Source: Parcubacteria group bacterium | Lineage (GTDB): Bacteria > Patescibacteriota > Minisyncoccia > Phycocordibacterales > JABMNX01 | Assembly: GCA_016784305.1 (NCBI GenBank) | Contig: JADHUY010000004.1 | Span: forward strand, 1 to 33,687 | Length of the DNA stretch: 33,687 nt | Direction of reading: 5' to 3' | Shown: piece by piece, positions 23,480 to 30,928 of the stretch | How the letters are laid out: each line of letters begins with the position of its first letter | Position numbering within the stretch: the stretch's first letter is position 1 | Notes under the pieces: generated by a model | The model's input: only the letters and a program-made list of their open reading frames with translations | Database searches by the model: none | What the model was told of the DNA's origin: nothing | Made by a program: the position numbers and the translations under genes

Positions 23480-23493
23480 CTACTCCAGAGTAG
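23480..23493 (+). repeat. Small inverted repeat between dnaK and dnaJ
   Basis: CTACTC and GAGTAG flank CA in the 30-nt gap. The same CTACTCCA...GAGTAG core, followed by AGAA, occurs in the long palindrome at 13917-13948. The stem is short, so a role in mRNA processing or in lowering dnaJ relative to dnaK is only a possibility. Confidence 0.3.
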
Positions 23494-23502
23494 AATAACG
23501 GG

Positions 23503-24570
23503 ATGCAAGAAAAAGATTACTACAAAGTTTTAGGGGTTGATAAAAAGGCGAGTAAGGCCGACATTAAAGGAGCCTTTAGAAAGCTCGCTCACGAACATCA
23601 CCCAGATAAGAAAAGTGGAAATGAAGCTAAGTTCAAAGAGTTGAGCGAAGCTTATTCAGTGCTTTCCGATGACAAGAAAAGAGCCGAATATGACGCATAC
23701 GGGCGAGTATTCTCTGGCGCTGATGGTAATGCAGGTGCTGGAGCTTCCGGTTTTGGCTTCTCTGGCTTTGAGGGCGCTTCGGGGTTTCAAGACTTTGATA
23801 TTGGGGACATATTTGGCGATATTTTTGGTGGGGGACGCGAAAGGCAGAGGCGCGGGCGCGACATATCTATAGATTTGACGTTATCGTTTCGCGACGCAGT
23901 CTTTGGAGTGGAGCGTAAGATTTTAGTTACAAAGACTTCAACATGTGATTCATGTGACGGGGCTGGTGCTGAGAAAGGAAGCGAGATGGAGAATTGTGGG
24001 GCATGTAATGGGAAAGGGCAGGTCCATGAGACAAGGAGGTCACTTTTGGGTACGTTTACTAGTGTTAGGACATGTGGAGCGTGCAATGGAAGTGGCAAAA
24101 TACCGAAGGTAAAATGTAAAACTTGTCATGGTCACGGAGTACTAAGAAAAGAGCATGAAATCTCGATTGCTATTCCATCTGGAATAAACGACGGAGAAAT
24201 GATTCGTCTTTCTGGTAGTGGGGAGGCTATTCAGGGAGGTGTCTCGGGTGACCTTTATGTAAAAATACATGTGGAGGCTCATAACAAATTTAGAAAGGAG
24301 GGAAGTAACATCGCTACCGAGCTTTCTGTGAAATTAACAGATGCGCTTCTAGGAAGTGAATACACAGTAGACACTCTTGATGGGAACCTAAAAGTTAAAA
24401 TTCCAGCTGGAGTGGCAGTGGGGGAAGTACTTAGAATACGCGGAAAGGGAGTACCAAATAAAGGTGGTTCTCGTGGAGATTTGCTTATAAAAATACAAGT
24501 ACCTCTTCCAAAGAAGCTATCTCGCGCTGCAAAAAAGATAATTGAAGAATTAAAGGCTGAAGGAGTTTAA
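23503..24570 (+). CDS. dnaJ: Chaperone DnaJ (Hsp40)
   Basis: DnaJ delivers substrates to DnaK and triggers its ATPase. The 355-residue type I protein is complete. The J domain ([20 protein letters not shown]) carries HPD in HEHHPDKK, and a Gly/Phe-rich linker follows (about 75-110). The zinc finger has four CxxCxGxG-type repeats ([32 protein letters not shown]), and two C-terminal beta domains end with [20 protein letters not shown]. It is the last gene of the grpE-dnaK-dnaJ operon. Confidence 0.97.
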   Translation: MQEKDYYKVLGVDKKASKADIKGAFRKLAHEHHPDKKSGNEAKFKELSEAYSVLSDDKKRAEYDAYGRVFSGADGNAGAGASGFGFSGFEGASGFQDFDIGDIFGDIFGGGRERQRRGRDISIDLTLSFRDAVFGVERKILVTKTSTCDSCDGAGAEKGSEMENCGACNGKGQVHETRRSLLGTFTSVRTCGACNGSGKIPKVKCKTCHGHGVLRKEHEISIAIPSGINDGEMIRLSGSGEAIQGGVSGDLYVKIHVEAHNKFRKEGSNIATELSVKLTDALLGSEYTVDTLDGNLKVKIPAGVAVGEVLRIRGKGVPNKGGSRGDLLIKIQVPLPKKLSRAAKKIIEELKAEGV

Positions 24571-24652
24571 ATGTATCATTTTTATAGTGTCTAGTTTATT
24601 AAGGCCGAAAGAGGAAATATAAGACAGCACTTTCTTTGAAGTAAAAGTGGCG

Positions 24653-24694
24653 TAAACCAGCAATTCTCTATGCCAATTGCTGGTTTAAACTTTT
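24653..24694. terminator. Terminator hairpin after dnaJ, hairpin copy 1
   Basis: TAAACCAGCAATT (24653-24665) pairs perfectly with AATTGCTGGTTTA (24675-24687) around a nine-base loop containing CTATGCC. The flanks AAAAGT and ACTTTT extend the stem after an internal loop and give T-runs on both strands, so it can act in either direction. It lies about 80 bp after the dnaJ stop. Confidence 0.7.
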
Positions 24695-24706
24695 GCATCT
24701 AAAGTC

Positions 24707-24738
24707 TGTCTAAAGTTAAACCTTAGACACTTTAGACA
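24707..24738. repeat. Inverted repeat between the twin hairpins
   Basis: TGTCTAAAG (24707-24715) and CTTTAGACA (24730-24738) are perfect complements separated by 14 bases. Within the loop CCTTAGACA offers alternative pairing with the left arm. It sits between the two related hairpins in the 321-bp gene-free stretch before trpS. Confidence 0.4.
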
Positions 24739-24792
24739 AGTTGGGAAGCTCTTTGGTAATTAGACGTGAATGGCTTCTTAAATTCAAACACG

Positions 24793-24829
24793 CTAAACCA
24801 GCAACCTGCTATGCAGATTGCTGGTTTAG
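24793..24829. repeat. Hairpin copy 2, related to the dnaJ terminator
   Basis: CTAAACCAGCAA (24793-24804) pairs with TTGCTGGTTTAG (24818-24829). The loop holds an inner CTGC-TAT-GCAG stem after one mismatch. Both hairpins share TAAACCAGCAA, CTATGC and TTGCTGGTTTA. No T-run follows this copy. A ten-base direct repeat, AGACAGCACT, occurs at 24622-24631 before copy 1 and at 24837-24846 after copy 2. Confidence 0.5.
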
Positions 24830-24875
24830 TTCCACCAGACAGCACTAATTAGAGCTTTAATTTAAGGCGTATTTT

Positions 24876-24884
24876 TGGTATTAT
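24876..24884 (+). promoter_or_regulatory. Extended -10 box of the trpS operon
   Basis: TGG-TATTAT ends at 24884, placing +1 at about 24891, one base before ATG 24892. TTTAAT 17 bp upstream could be a weak -35. The trpS mRNA would be essentially leaderless. Confidence 0.55.
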
Positions 24885-24891
24885 CTTTACT

Positions 24892-25833
24892 ATGTCAGAG
24901 CGAAAACGTCTATTTACAGGGCTTCAGCCATCAGGAGCACTTCATATTGGAAACTACTTTGGAACTGTAAAGCCGTTTCTTCTGATGTACGAAAGCTACG
25001 AAAGCTTTCTGTGTGCAGTGGACTACCATGCACTAACTACGATAAAGGATCCTAAGGAGCTTGAGAAGAATACTTTTAATATTGTGGCGGCATACCTAGC
25101 GTCAGGTGTTGACCCAGAGAAAGCCGTTATTTTCAAACAGTCTGATGTGTCAGAGCACACAGAGCTTGCGTGGATACTTGAGTGCCAAGTGACAGTGCCA
25201 TTTCTTATGCAGGCACATTCCTATAAGGACAAAACAGCACAAGGAATTGAGCCAAGTGCTGGACTCTTTAACTATCCAATGCTAATGGCCTCTGACATCT
25301 TGCTATACGATGCAGAGGTGGTGCCAGTTGGGGAAGATCAAAGACAACACATTGAGTACACAAGGGAAGCTGCTGGAAAGTTTAATAATCTTTATGGCGA
25401 GACGTTTAAATTGCCAAAAGAGCATATATCAAAAGACGTAGGGGTCGTGCCGGGTACTGATGGCAGGAAAATGAGCAAGAGCTATAAAAACACAATTCCA
25501 CTTTTTGGGTCAAAAGACGAAATAGCAAGCGCGGTAATGAGTATCGTTACGGACTCAACAGGTGAGCGACCGGAAAATGTTTTTGCGATTCATAAACTTT
25601 TCAAGCCGGAAAGTGAGCTGACAGCACTTTATAAGGAGAATAAGAATAAGTATAAAGAGTTGAAAGAGGCGCTAATTGAAGATATTGAGACTGTGCTAAC
25701 GCCAATGCGGGAGAGACGAGATAGCATAACTGAAACCGAAGTTAAAAGTGTACTTGAAACAGGAGGTAAAGTGGCAAAAGAAATTGCGTCAAAGAAGATG
25801 GCTGAAGTAAGAGAGAAAATAGGAGCTAACTAA
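24892..25833 (+). CDS. trpS: Tryptophanyl-tRNA synthetase
   Basis: TrpRS is a class I synthetase that charges tRNA-Trp. The 313-residue protein has the HIGH-type motif in PSGALHIGNYFG, the tryptophan-pocket region FNYPMLMASDILLYDAEVVP with VGEDQRQHIEY, and KMSKS in GRKMSKSYKN. The length is close to the bacterial norm (about 330). The start at 24892 is fixed by the promoter position. aspS follows after 7 nt and pepA after that, so the three genes form an operon. Confidence 0.97.
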   Translation: MSERKRLFTGLQPSGALHIGNYFGTVKPFLLMYESYESFLCAVDYHALTTIKDPKELEKNTFNIVAAYLASGVDPEKAVIFKQSDVSEHTELAWILECQVTVPFLMQAHSYKDKTAQGIEPSAGLFNYPMLMASDILLYDAEVVPVGEDQRQHIEYTREAAGKFNNLYGETFKLPKEHISKDVGVVPGTDGRKMSKSYKNTIPLFGSKDEIASAVMSIVTDSTGERPENVFAIHKLFKPESELTALYKENKNKYKELKEALIEDIETVLTPMRERRDSITETEVKSVLETGGKVAKEIASKKMAEVREKIGAN

Positions 25834-25840
25834 TATAAGT

Positions 25841-27139
25841 ATGGAGAGAACTTACATAAAAGAATTAAATGATTTGGTCGGGAGTGAGGTCAGTGTGTCC
25901 GGCTCTGTTTCTGTAAGGCGTGACCATGGTAAGCTTATTTTCTTTGATTTAAGGGACAGGACCGGTTTTGTGCAGGCTGTTGTGACTCCTAAAGTAAGTG
26001 CGCACACCACGGCAAGCATGATGCGACCCGAGTGGGTTGTAGAGGTCGTTGGTACAGTGAACGCGCGACCTGAAAACATGATAAATAAGGAGCAACCACA
26101 AGGCAGTGTTGAGCTTAAAGTTGAATCAATAAAAGTGCTAAATAAAGCGCAAGAGCTTCCGTTTGAAATTGATACTGAGCTTAACCTAGATACATATCTT
26201 GACTACATGCCACTGTCGCTTCGCTCTAAAGAAGCACAGAGAGTATTTAAGACACAAGCCAAAATAACTAAGGCGTACAGAGAAATCCTCAACGAGAAGG
26301 GTTTTACGGAGTTTCAGACTCCAAAACTTGTTGGAGGCGACGCTGAAGGCGGCGCTAACGTTTTTAAAGTTGAATACTTTCACGACCACAACGCCTATCT
26401 CGCCACGAGCCCGCAGTTATACAAACAAATAATGGTAGGAGCTCTTGAAAGAGTATTTTCTGTCGGCACAGTTTTTAGAGCTGAAAAGCACAGCACTACT
26501 AGACATACAAATGAGTATACAAGTCTGGACGCAGAATTTGGTTTTATAGAGGACCATAAAGACGTGATGAGTGTTCTCAGTGATGTGATGAGGCACATCG
26601 CGATAGCTGTAGAGGATGTTTCAGAGCTTAAAATCCCTAAAGAGATTCCTACAATAAAATTGCGTGAAGCACTAAAGCTTATTTCAAAGGAAACTGGAGA
26701 GGATTGTGTAGATGAGCCTGACTTAGAGCCAGCGCATGAGAGATGGCTTTCAGAATACGCGTTAAGTAAATTTGATTCAGATTTTATCTTTATTACTCAC
26801 TACCCAGTCTCTAAACGACCCTTTTACACGTACGAAGATGAGAATGACGAAGGGTTTACAAAGAGCTTTGATTTATTGTTTAGGGGAGTTGAGATTACAA
26901 CTGGCGGACAGCGTGTACACGAATACGACACGCTTGTGCGAAAGCTCAAAGAAAAAGGACTGAAGGAAGAGGATTTTTCGTTTTACTTGCAAACATTTAA
27001 GTATGGAATAGCACCGCATGGCGGGTGGGGAATGGGACTAGAGCGGCTTACCCAAAAGGTACTGAACCTAGACAATATAAAAGAAGCTACATTGTTCCCT
27101 AGAGAGATTAACAGAATAGACACTTTATTGTCAGAATAG
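25841..27139 (+). CDS. aspS: Aspartyl-tRNA synthetase, archaeal-type without GAD insertion
   Basis: This class IIb synthetase charges tRNA-Asp, and in non-discriminating forms also tRNA-Asn. The 432-residue protein has the N-terminal OB anticodon-binding fold (VSGSVSVRRDHGKLIFFDLR), LATSPQLYKQIM, motif 2 FRAEKHSTTRHTNEYTSLD, RPFYTYEDE, GVEITTGGQR, and motif 3 GWGMGLERLT. Typical bacterial AspRS has about 590 residues with a GAD insertion, absent here. The layout and motifs match archaeal/eukaryal-type AspRS (AspRS2). Whether it also serves tRNA-Asn cannot be decided from sequence here, and no gatCAB gene is in the window. pepA starts one base later (TAG-T-ATG). Confidence 0.92.
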   Translation: MERTYIKELNDLVGSEVSVSGSVSVRRDHGKLIFFDLRDRTGFVQAVVTPKVSAHTTASMMRPEWVVEVVGTVNARPENMINKEQPQGSVELKVESIKVLNKAQELPFEIDTELNLDTYLDYMPLSLRSKEAQRVFKTQAKITKAYREILNEKGFTEFQTPKLVGGDAEGGANVFKVEYFHDHNAYLATSPQLYKQIMVGALERVFSVGTVFRAEKHSTTRHTNEYTSLDAEFGFIEDHKDVMSVLSDVMRHIAIAVEDVSELKIPKEIPTIKLREALKLISKETGEDCVDEPDLEPAHERWLSEYALSKFDSDFIFITHYPVSKRPFYTYEDENDEGFTKSFDLLFRGVEITTGGQRVHEYDTLVRKLKEKGLKEEDFSFYLQTFKYGIAPHGGWGMGLERLTQKVLNLDNIKEATLFPREINRIDTLLSE

Positions 27140-27140
27140 T

Positions 27141-28541
27141 ATGAAAATAAAATTTAGCGAGACAAAAGCAGAGAAACTAGCAAAACAAATCACAAAAATA
27201 GAACTAATAGAGGGAACACTTTCAAAGATTGTTGAAGATAAAGAAGGTGTTGTCCAGATTAAAATTGGGATTGGAAAGAGGGCAGACATAACTCAAAGGC
27301 GCCTAAGGATAGTAGTGCGCAAGATGGTAAGAATTGCTAAGGCGAATAAACAAAAGAAAATATCATTTGACTTTGACTCATTTCAATTCAAGAGTCTCTC
27401 TCAATTAAAAGCATTCGAGTTGGCATCACTTATTGCTGAAAATATGGACATGGCAAACTTTGAGTTTACAAAGTTTAAAACAGAACCCAAGGAGGGGTGG
27501 CTAGATGTTGAGGAAGTGACGGTGTGTGGAAGTTTTCCTAAAAGCATAAAAGACGGTTTTACGCGCGGGCAGACTGTCGCTCATGGAGTAAATAGCGCCA
27601 GAGATCTAGCAAACACGCCTGGGGGTGATATGACTCCCGCACTATTGGCTCTATCAGCAAAATCTCTAGTTAAAGGGCTAAATGTCTCAGTAAAGATTCT
27701 CAGCGAAAAAGACATGGAGAAGCTTAAGATGGGGGCAATACTTGGTGTAGCTCGTGGCTCTGACGAAGAAGCAAAGTTTATTGTCATGGAGTATTGGGGG
27801 GCGGTCAAGTCTAAAGCCCCTTTAGTTTACATCGGTAAAGGTGTCACATTTGATTCAGGGGGGATAAACATAAAACCAGGCGACGGTGCTACCGATATGA
27901 AGATGGACATGGCAGGAGGCGCTGTTGTAATAGGAGCAATTTCAACAATTGCGAAGCTTAAGTTGAAACAAAACGTTGTTGCGTTAATTCCAGCAGTTGA
28001 AAACATGGTTTCCGGTGCAAGCTATAGGCCAGGGGATGTGCTTACTTCTATGTCTGGCAAAACCATAGAAGTTTTAAACACAGATGCAGAAGGGCGTGTG
28101 GTTCTAGCTGACGCACTAACATACTCTAGAAAGTATAAACCAGCATGCGTTATTGACGTCGCCACTCTTACCGGCGCAGTACTTATTGCGCTAGGACAAC
28201 ACGCATCAGCAGTCTTGACTGCTGATGAAAAGCTACGAGATAGCTTAGTAAAATTGGGAGAGGAGAGCGGGGACTATATGTGGCCGCTTCCATTATGGGA
28301 GGAGTATGCAGAATATACTAAAGGCCAGTTTGGTGATGTTGCAAACATACCGCTTAGCAACTCACGTTACGGCGGAGTGATAAATGGTGGGATGTTTCTT
28401 AAGCAGTTTGCAGGTGGCCTAAAGTGGGCGCACATAGATATGGCCTCACGTATGACAACTATAACGAGTGACCAGTTAGCACCAGGTGCCGCTGGTGAAC
28501 CAGTTAGACTTCTCGTTAAGTTCGCAGAAGAATATAAATGA
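27141..28541 (+). CDS. pepA: Leucyl aminopeptidase, M17 family
   Basis: M17 aminopeptidases are hexameric di-metal enzymes that remove N-terminal residues from peptides. The 466-residue protein has the catalytic signatures YIGKGVTFDSGGINIKPG (metal-binding Lys and Asp), MKMDMAGGAVVIGA, and the PROSITE-type NTDAEGRVVLADAL. The C-terminal end carries YGGVINGGMFLKQF and WAHIDMASR. The N-terminal half is divergent, as is usual. With the M3 peptidase it supports peptide use as a nutrient source. It is the last gene of trpS-aspS-pepA. Confidence 0.95.
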   Translation: MKIKFSETKAEKLAKQITKIELIEGTLSKIVEDKEGVVQIKIGIGKRADITQRRLRIVVRKMVRIAKANKQKKISFDFDSFQFKSLSQLKAFELASLIAENMDMANFEFTKFKTEPKEGWLDVEEVTVCGSFPKSIKDGFTRGQTVAHGVNSARDLANTPGGDMTPALLALSAKSLVKGLNVSVKILSEKDMEKLKMGAILGVARGSDEEAKFIVMEYWGAVKSKAPLVYIGKGVTFDSGGINIKPGDGATDMKMDMAGGAVVIGAISTIAKLKLKQNVVALIPAVENMVSGASYRPGDVLTSMSGKTIEVLNTDAEGRVVLADALTYSRKYKPACVIDVATLTGAVLIALGQHASAVLTADEKLRDSLVKLGEESGDYMWPLPLWEEYAEYTKGQFGDVANIPLSNSRYGGVINGGMFLKQFAGGLKWAHIDMASRMTTITSDQLAPGAAGEPVRLLVKFAEEYK

Positions 28542-28555
28542 GTCCCATTAGAGGT

Positions 28556-28561
28556 TATAAT
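28556..28561 (+). promoter_or_regulatory. Consensus -10 box before the scpA leader
   Basis: TATAAT lies 15 bases after the pepA stop; no good -35 is seen. It would give a +1 near 28568 and a leader of about 118 nt before scpA that includes the repeated element. A second -10-like AATAAT (28574-28579) is shared with the murG copy. Confidence 0.4.
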
Positions 28562-28685
28562 GGTTGTAAATTGAATAATCTGCATATGAGTAAAAACATC
28601 AATCTAACTGTCTTTACTAAAGTAACAAATGGATGCTACGGAGTCGCTTCCTACCTACCTGCCGGAAAGGCAGGTCTCTAACAGG
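28561..28685 (+). repeat. Repeated leader element, copy A (before scpA)
   Basis: This element recurs before murG (33104-33229). Shared parts in order are TGGTT, GAATAAT, CATATGAGTAA, TAAAGTAA, GAGTCGC, CCTGCCG and CTCTAAC, then the downstream ATG. The hairpin ACCTGCC-GGAAA-GGCAGGT has seven pairs. From the shared ATG to the shared TAA both copies have 96 bases without an indel, and I count 27 differences. It fills the 144-bp gap between pepA and scpA. Confidence 0.75.
28586..28681 (+). CDS. Possible 31-residue leader peptide, copy A
   Basis: The frame starts at the ATG in CATATGAG and gives MSKNINLTVFTKVTNGCYG followed by VASYLPAGKAGL. The stop lies 4 nt before the scpA ATG. The murG copy encodes a peptide of the same length with 16 of 31 residues identical. 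Codon changes between copies are about 15 replacement to 5 silent, which is near neutral expectation, so coding selection is not proven. The LPAGKAGL part comes from the hairpin sequence. The alternative is a non-coding structured element. Confidence 0.4.
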   Translation: MSKNINLTVFTKVTNGCYGVASYLPAGKAGL

Positions 28686-29414
28686 ATGAGTAGTTCTGGG
28701 TACATTGTAAAAACTGAAGTTTTTGAAGGTCCATTTGATTTACTTTTACAACTCATTGAGAAGAGGAAACTATTTATAAATGACCTTTCTCTTGCCCAAG
28801 TCACTGATTCATATCTAGCTCATATAAAGGAACAGAAACGCTCAGTTGGCGAGACAGCAAATTTTATTTTGGTTGCTTCAACTTTACTTTTAATCAAATC
28901 TAAATCTTTGCTTCCAGCACTGGAGCTAACAGATGACGAGGAGAGAAGCATAGAAGACTTAGAATACAGGCTTAAGCTGTACAAGCTCTTTAGAGATATT
29001 TCTATTCAGGTTAATATGCAGTTTGGGAAAAACCCACTTTTTGAAGGTGGAGAGAGACGTGAGAAAGTAATAGTTTTCTCTCCAGGGAACGATATATCAG
29101 CCACTAGTCTAATATTGTCATTAAAACAAGTTCTAACAGCAATTCCTTTAAAGGTTTTTGTGCCAGAGGCGGCTATTAAAAAAGTGGTAAGTCTGGAAGC
29201 CACGATTGAACAATTGGCAGATAGAGTTACGAAGGCTATCTCTATTAGTTTCAGAGACTTTGCTGGGATTGATAAAAATGACAAACTTCAAGTCGTAGTT
29301 AGTTTTCTAGCTATGCTTGAGCTTATAAAGCAGGGGATAATAAATGTTACGCAAAGCAATAGATTTGATGATATAACGATGGAGTCAGACGACGTTTCAA
29401 TACCAAAGTATTAA
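28686..29414 (+). CDS. scpA: Segregation and condensation protein A
   Basis: ScpA is the kleisin that bridges SMC heads and binds ScpB in chromosome condensation. The 242-residue protein starts with MSSSGYIVKTEVF and shows FEGPFDLLLQLIEKRKLFIN with LAQVTDSYLAHI, the N-terminal kleisin signature. The C-terminal winged helix is at about 185-235 (VVSFLAMLELIKQGIINVTQ). The ORF track opens at 28629 but that part is translated through the repeated leader element, so ATG 28686 is chosen. scpB follows after one T. Confidence 0.93.
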   Translation: MSSSGYIVKTEVFEGPFDLLLQLIEKRKLFINDLSLAQVTDSYLAHIKEQKRSVGETANFILVASTLLLIKSKSLLPALELTDDEERSIEDLEYRLKLYKLFRDISIQVNMQFGKNPLFEGGERREKVIVFSPGNDISATSLILSLKQVLTAIPLKVFVPEAAIKKVVSLEATIEQLADRVTKAISISFRDFAGIDKNDKLQVVVSFLAMLELIKQGIINVTQSNRFDDITMESDDVSIPKY

Positions 29415-29415
29415 T

Positions 29416-29982
29416 ATGGATTTAGCAAATAAAATTGAAGCCGTTCTTTTCTTTAAAGGAGAGCCGATTAAAGCAACTGAACTTGCAAAACTCTTTAAAG
29501 TAGATATATCTGATGTGGAGTCTGCAATTAAAACATTACATGATTCATTAACTGGAAGAGGTGTGACCTTGCTCCAAAAAGATGGGTCATACGCACTTAG
29601 AACATCGGCGGATGCTTCAGATGTGGTAGAGAAGTTGAGGAAAGATGAATTTTCAAGAGATATAGGCAAAGCTGGACTTGAGATAATATCAATACTTTTA
29701 TATAAGGGTCCTACACCACGTTCTGAAATTGACTATATCCGTGGGGTTAACTCCACCTTTACACTGCGCACCTTATTGATACGCGGGTTAGTAGAGAGAG
29801 TGGTAAATCCAAGTGATGCAAGAAGCTTCCTCTACAAGCCATCATTTGAACTATTGGCTTTTCTTGGTATAAGTAGGGTTGAAGACTTGCCGGATTATAC
29901 CCAAATGAAGGGAGAAATCGCCAAACTTGAAGATAGATTAAACGATGAAATAGAAGATGGGAATGAGACAACCACAACTTAG
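29416..29982 (+). CDS. scpB: Segregation and condensation protein B
   Basis: ScpB dimers bind ScpA within the SMC-ScpAB condensin. The 188-residue protein has two winged-helix domains: KIEAVLFFKGEPIKATELAK at the N-terminus and GLEIISILLYKGPTPRSEID with VNSTFTLRTLLIRGLVER in the second half. FLYKPSFELLAFLGI is typical of the C-terminal part. The gene begins TAA-T-ATG after scpA, and its last 26 bases overlap the next gene in another frame. Confidence 0.94.
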   Translation: MDLANKIEAVLFFKGEPIKATELAKLFKVDISDVESAIKTLHDSLTGRGVTLLQKDGSYALRTSADASDVVEKLRKDEFSRDIGKAGLEIISILLYKGPTPRSEIDYIRGVNSTFTLRTLLIRGLVERVVNPSDARSFLYKPSFELLAFLGISRVEDLPDYTQMKGEIAKLEDRLNDEIEDGNETTTT

Positions 29983-30913
29983 CGAAAGAGATTCAAAAAT
30001 ACTTGGACTCGTTGTACTTACCGCAATAGTAGGTGTGCTTGGATTTTCTATGAACAAATACGGTTCTAGTAAAGTAGAGATCACAATACTTGATAAACCA
30101 GCGATTGTAAGCCCATTTGAAGGTGTTAAAGTTGAGGCCAAATCTGCTTATGTGTGGGACGTAAATAACAGAAGAATGCTTTTTGGAAAAAATGAGGAAG
30201 CCCAACACCCACTTGCTTCACTTACAAAAATAATGACAGCACTAATTGCACTTGAAAGTGCCCCTGGTAATTCCTTAATTACGATTGGAAAAAATTCAAT
30301 AGAAACAGAGGGCGATAGCGGTTTGCTGGAAGGTGAGAAATGGGCTCTGTCAAACCTACTTGAGTTTACTCTTATTGTCTCTTCAAATGATGGTGCGCAC
30401 GCCGTTGCATCTGCCATTAGCTCACTTAGCGACAAGTCAGATATTCAAACCACCGTGGAAGAGGTTACATTTGTAAATAGAATGAATACTCTAGCTACTG
30501 AAATCGGACTGGTCCAGACATACTTTTTAAATGAGACAGGGCTAGACACGAATCTATCTGTTGGTGGAGGATATGGTTCTGCTAGAGATGTGGCGAGACT
30601 TTTTGAGTACGCAATATCTAAATCTCCACATTTAATTGAAGCAACTTCATATGGTGAACTTCCTTATAACTCATCAGCAAACGAAATGATTGTCGCAGAA
30701 AATACAAACGAGGCAATTGAAAATATTTCTGGCGTAATGGGATCTAAAACTGGTTTTACTGATTTGGCAGGCGGAAACTTAGTAATCGCGTATGACGCTG
30801 GGCTAAATCACCCTATAATCATTTCGGTATTAGGCTCTAGTGCGGATGGGCGATTTGATGATGTTTCAAAACTTGTGTCTGCAAGCCTTAAAGCTGTTGG
30901 ACAGAGCCTTTAA
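29957..30913 (+). CDS. Serine D-alanyl-D-alanine carboxypeptidase-like protein (S11/PBP5 type)
   Basis: Enzymes of this type trim the terminal D-Ala from peptidoglycan stem peptides outside the membrane. The 318-residue protein has one N-terminal membrane segment (about 15-31, ILGLVVLTAIVGVLGFS) and all three active-site motifs: SLTK (Ser88, Lys91), SSN (Ser142, Asn144) and KTG (Lys264). It lacks the C-terminal amphipathic anchor domain of PBP5, so the N-terminal segment is the likely anchor. The start overlaps scpB by 26 bases; ATG 29963 is an alternative. It lies directly before mraY-ftsW-murG, which fits a peptidoglycan role. Confidence 0.9.
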   Translation: MGMRQPQLSERDSKILGLVVLTAIVGVLGFSMNKYGSSKVEITILDKPAIVSPFEGVKVEAKSAYVWDVNNRRMLFGKNEEAQHPLASLTKIMTALIALESAPGNSLITIGKNSIETEGDSGLLEGEKWALSNLLEFTLIVSSNDGAHAVASAISSLSDKSDIQTTVEEVTFVNRMNTLATEIGLVQTYFLNETGLDTNLSVGGGYGSARDVARLFEYAISKSPHLIEATSYGELPYNSSANEMIVAENTNEAIENISGVMGSKTGFTDLAGGNLVIAYDAGLNHPIIISVLGSSADGRFDDVSKLVSASLKAVGQSL

Positions 30914-30928
30914 AGAAGTGATTTTAAT

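Noticed and set aside
24653-24829. CRISPR-like or tandem repeat array
   Set aside because: There are only two related hairpins, with unequal ends and a 105-bp spacer that itself holds an inverted repeat. That is not an array.
28629-28685. N-terminal extension of ScpA in the ORF track
   Set aside because: It is translated through the repeated leader element, is in a different frame from the 31-codon ORF, and has no counterpart in ScpA proteins.
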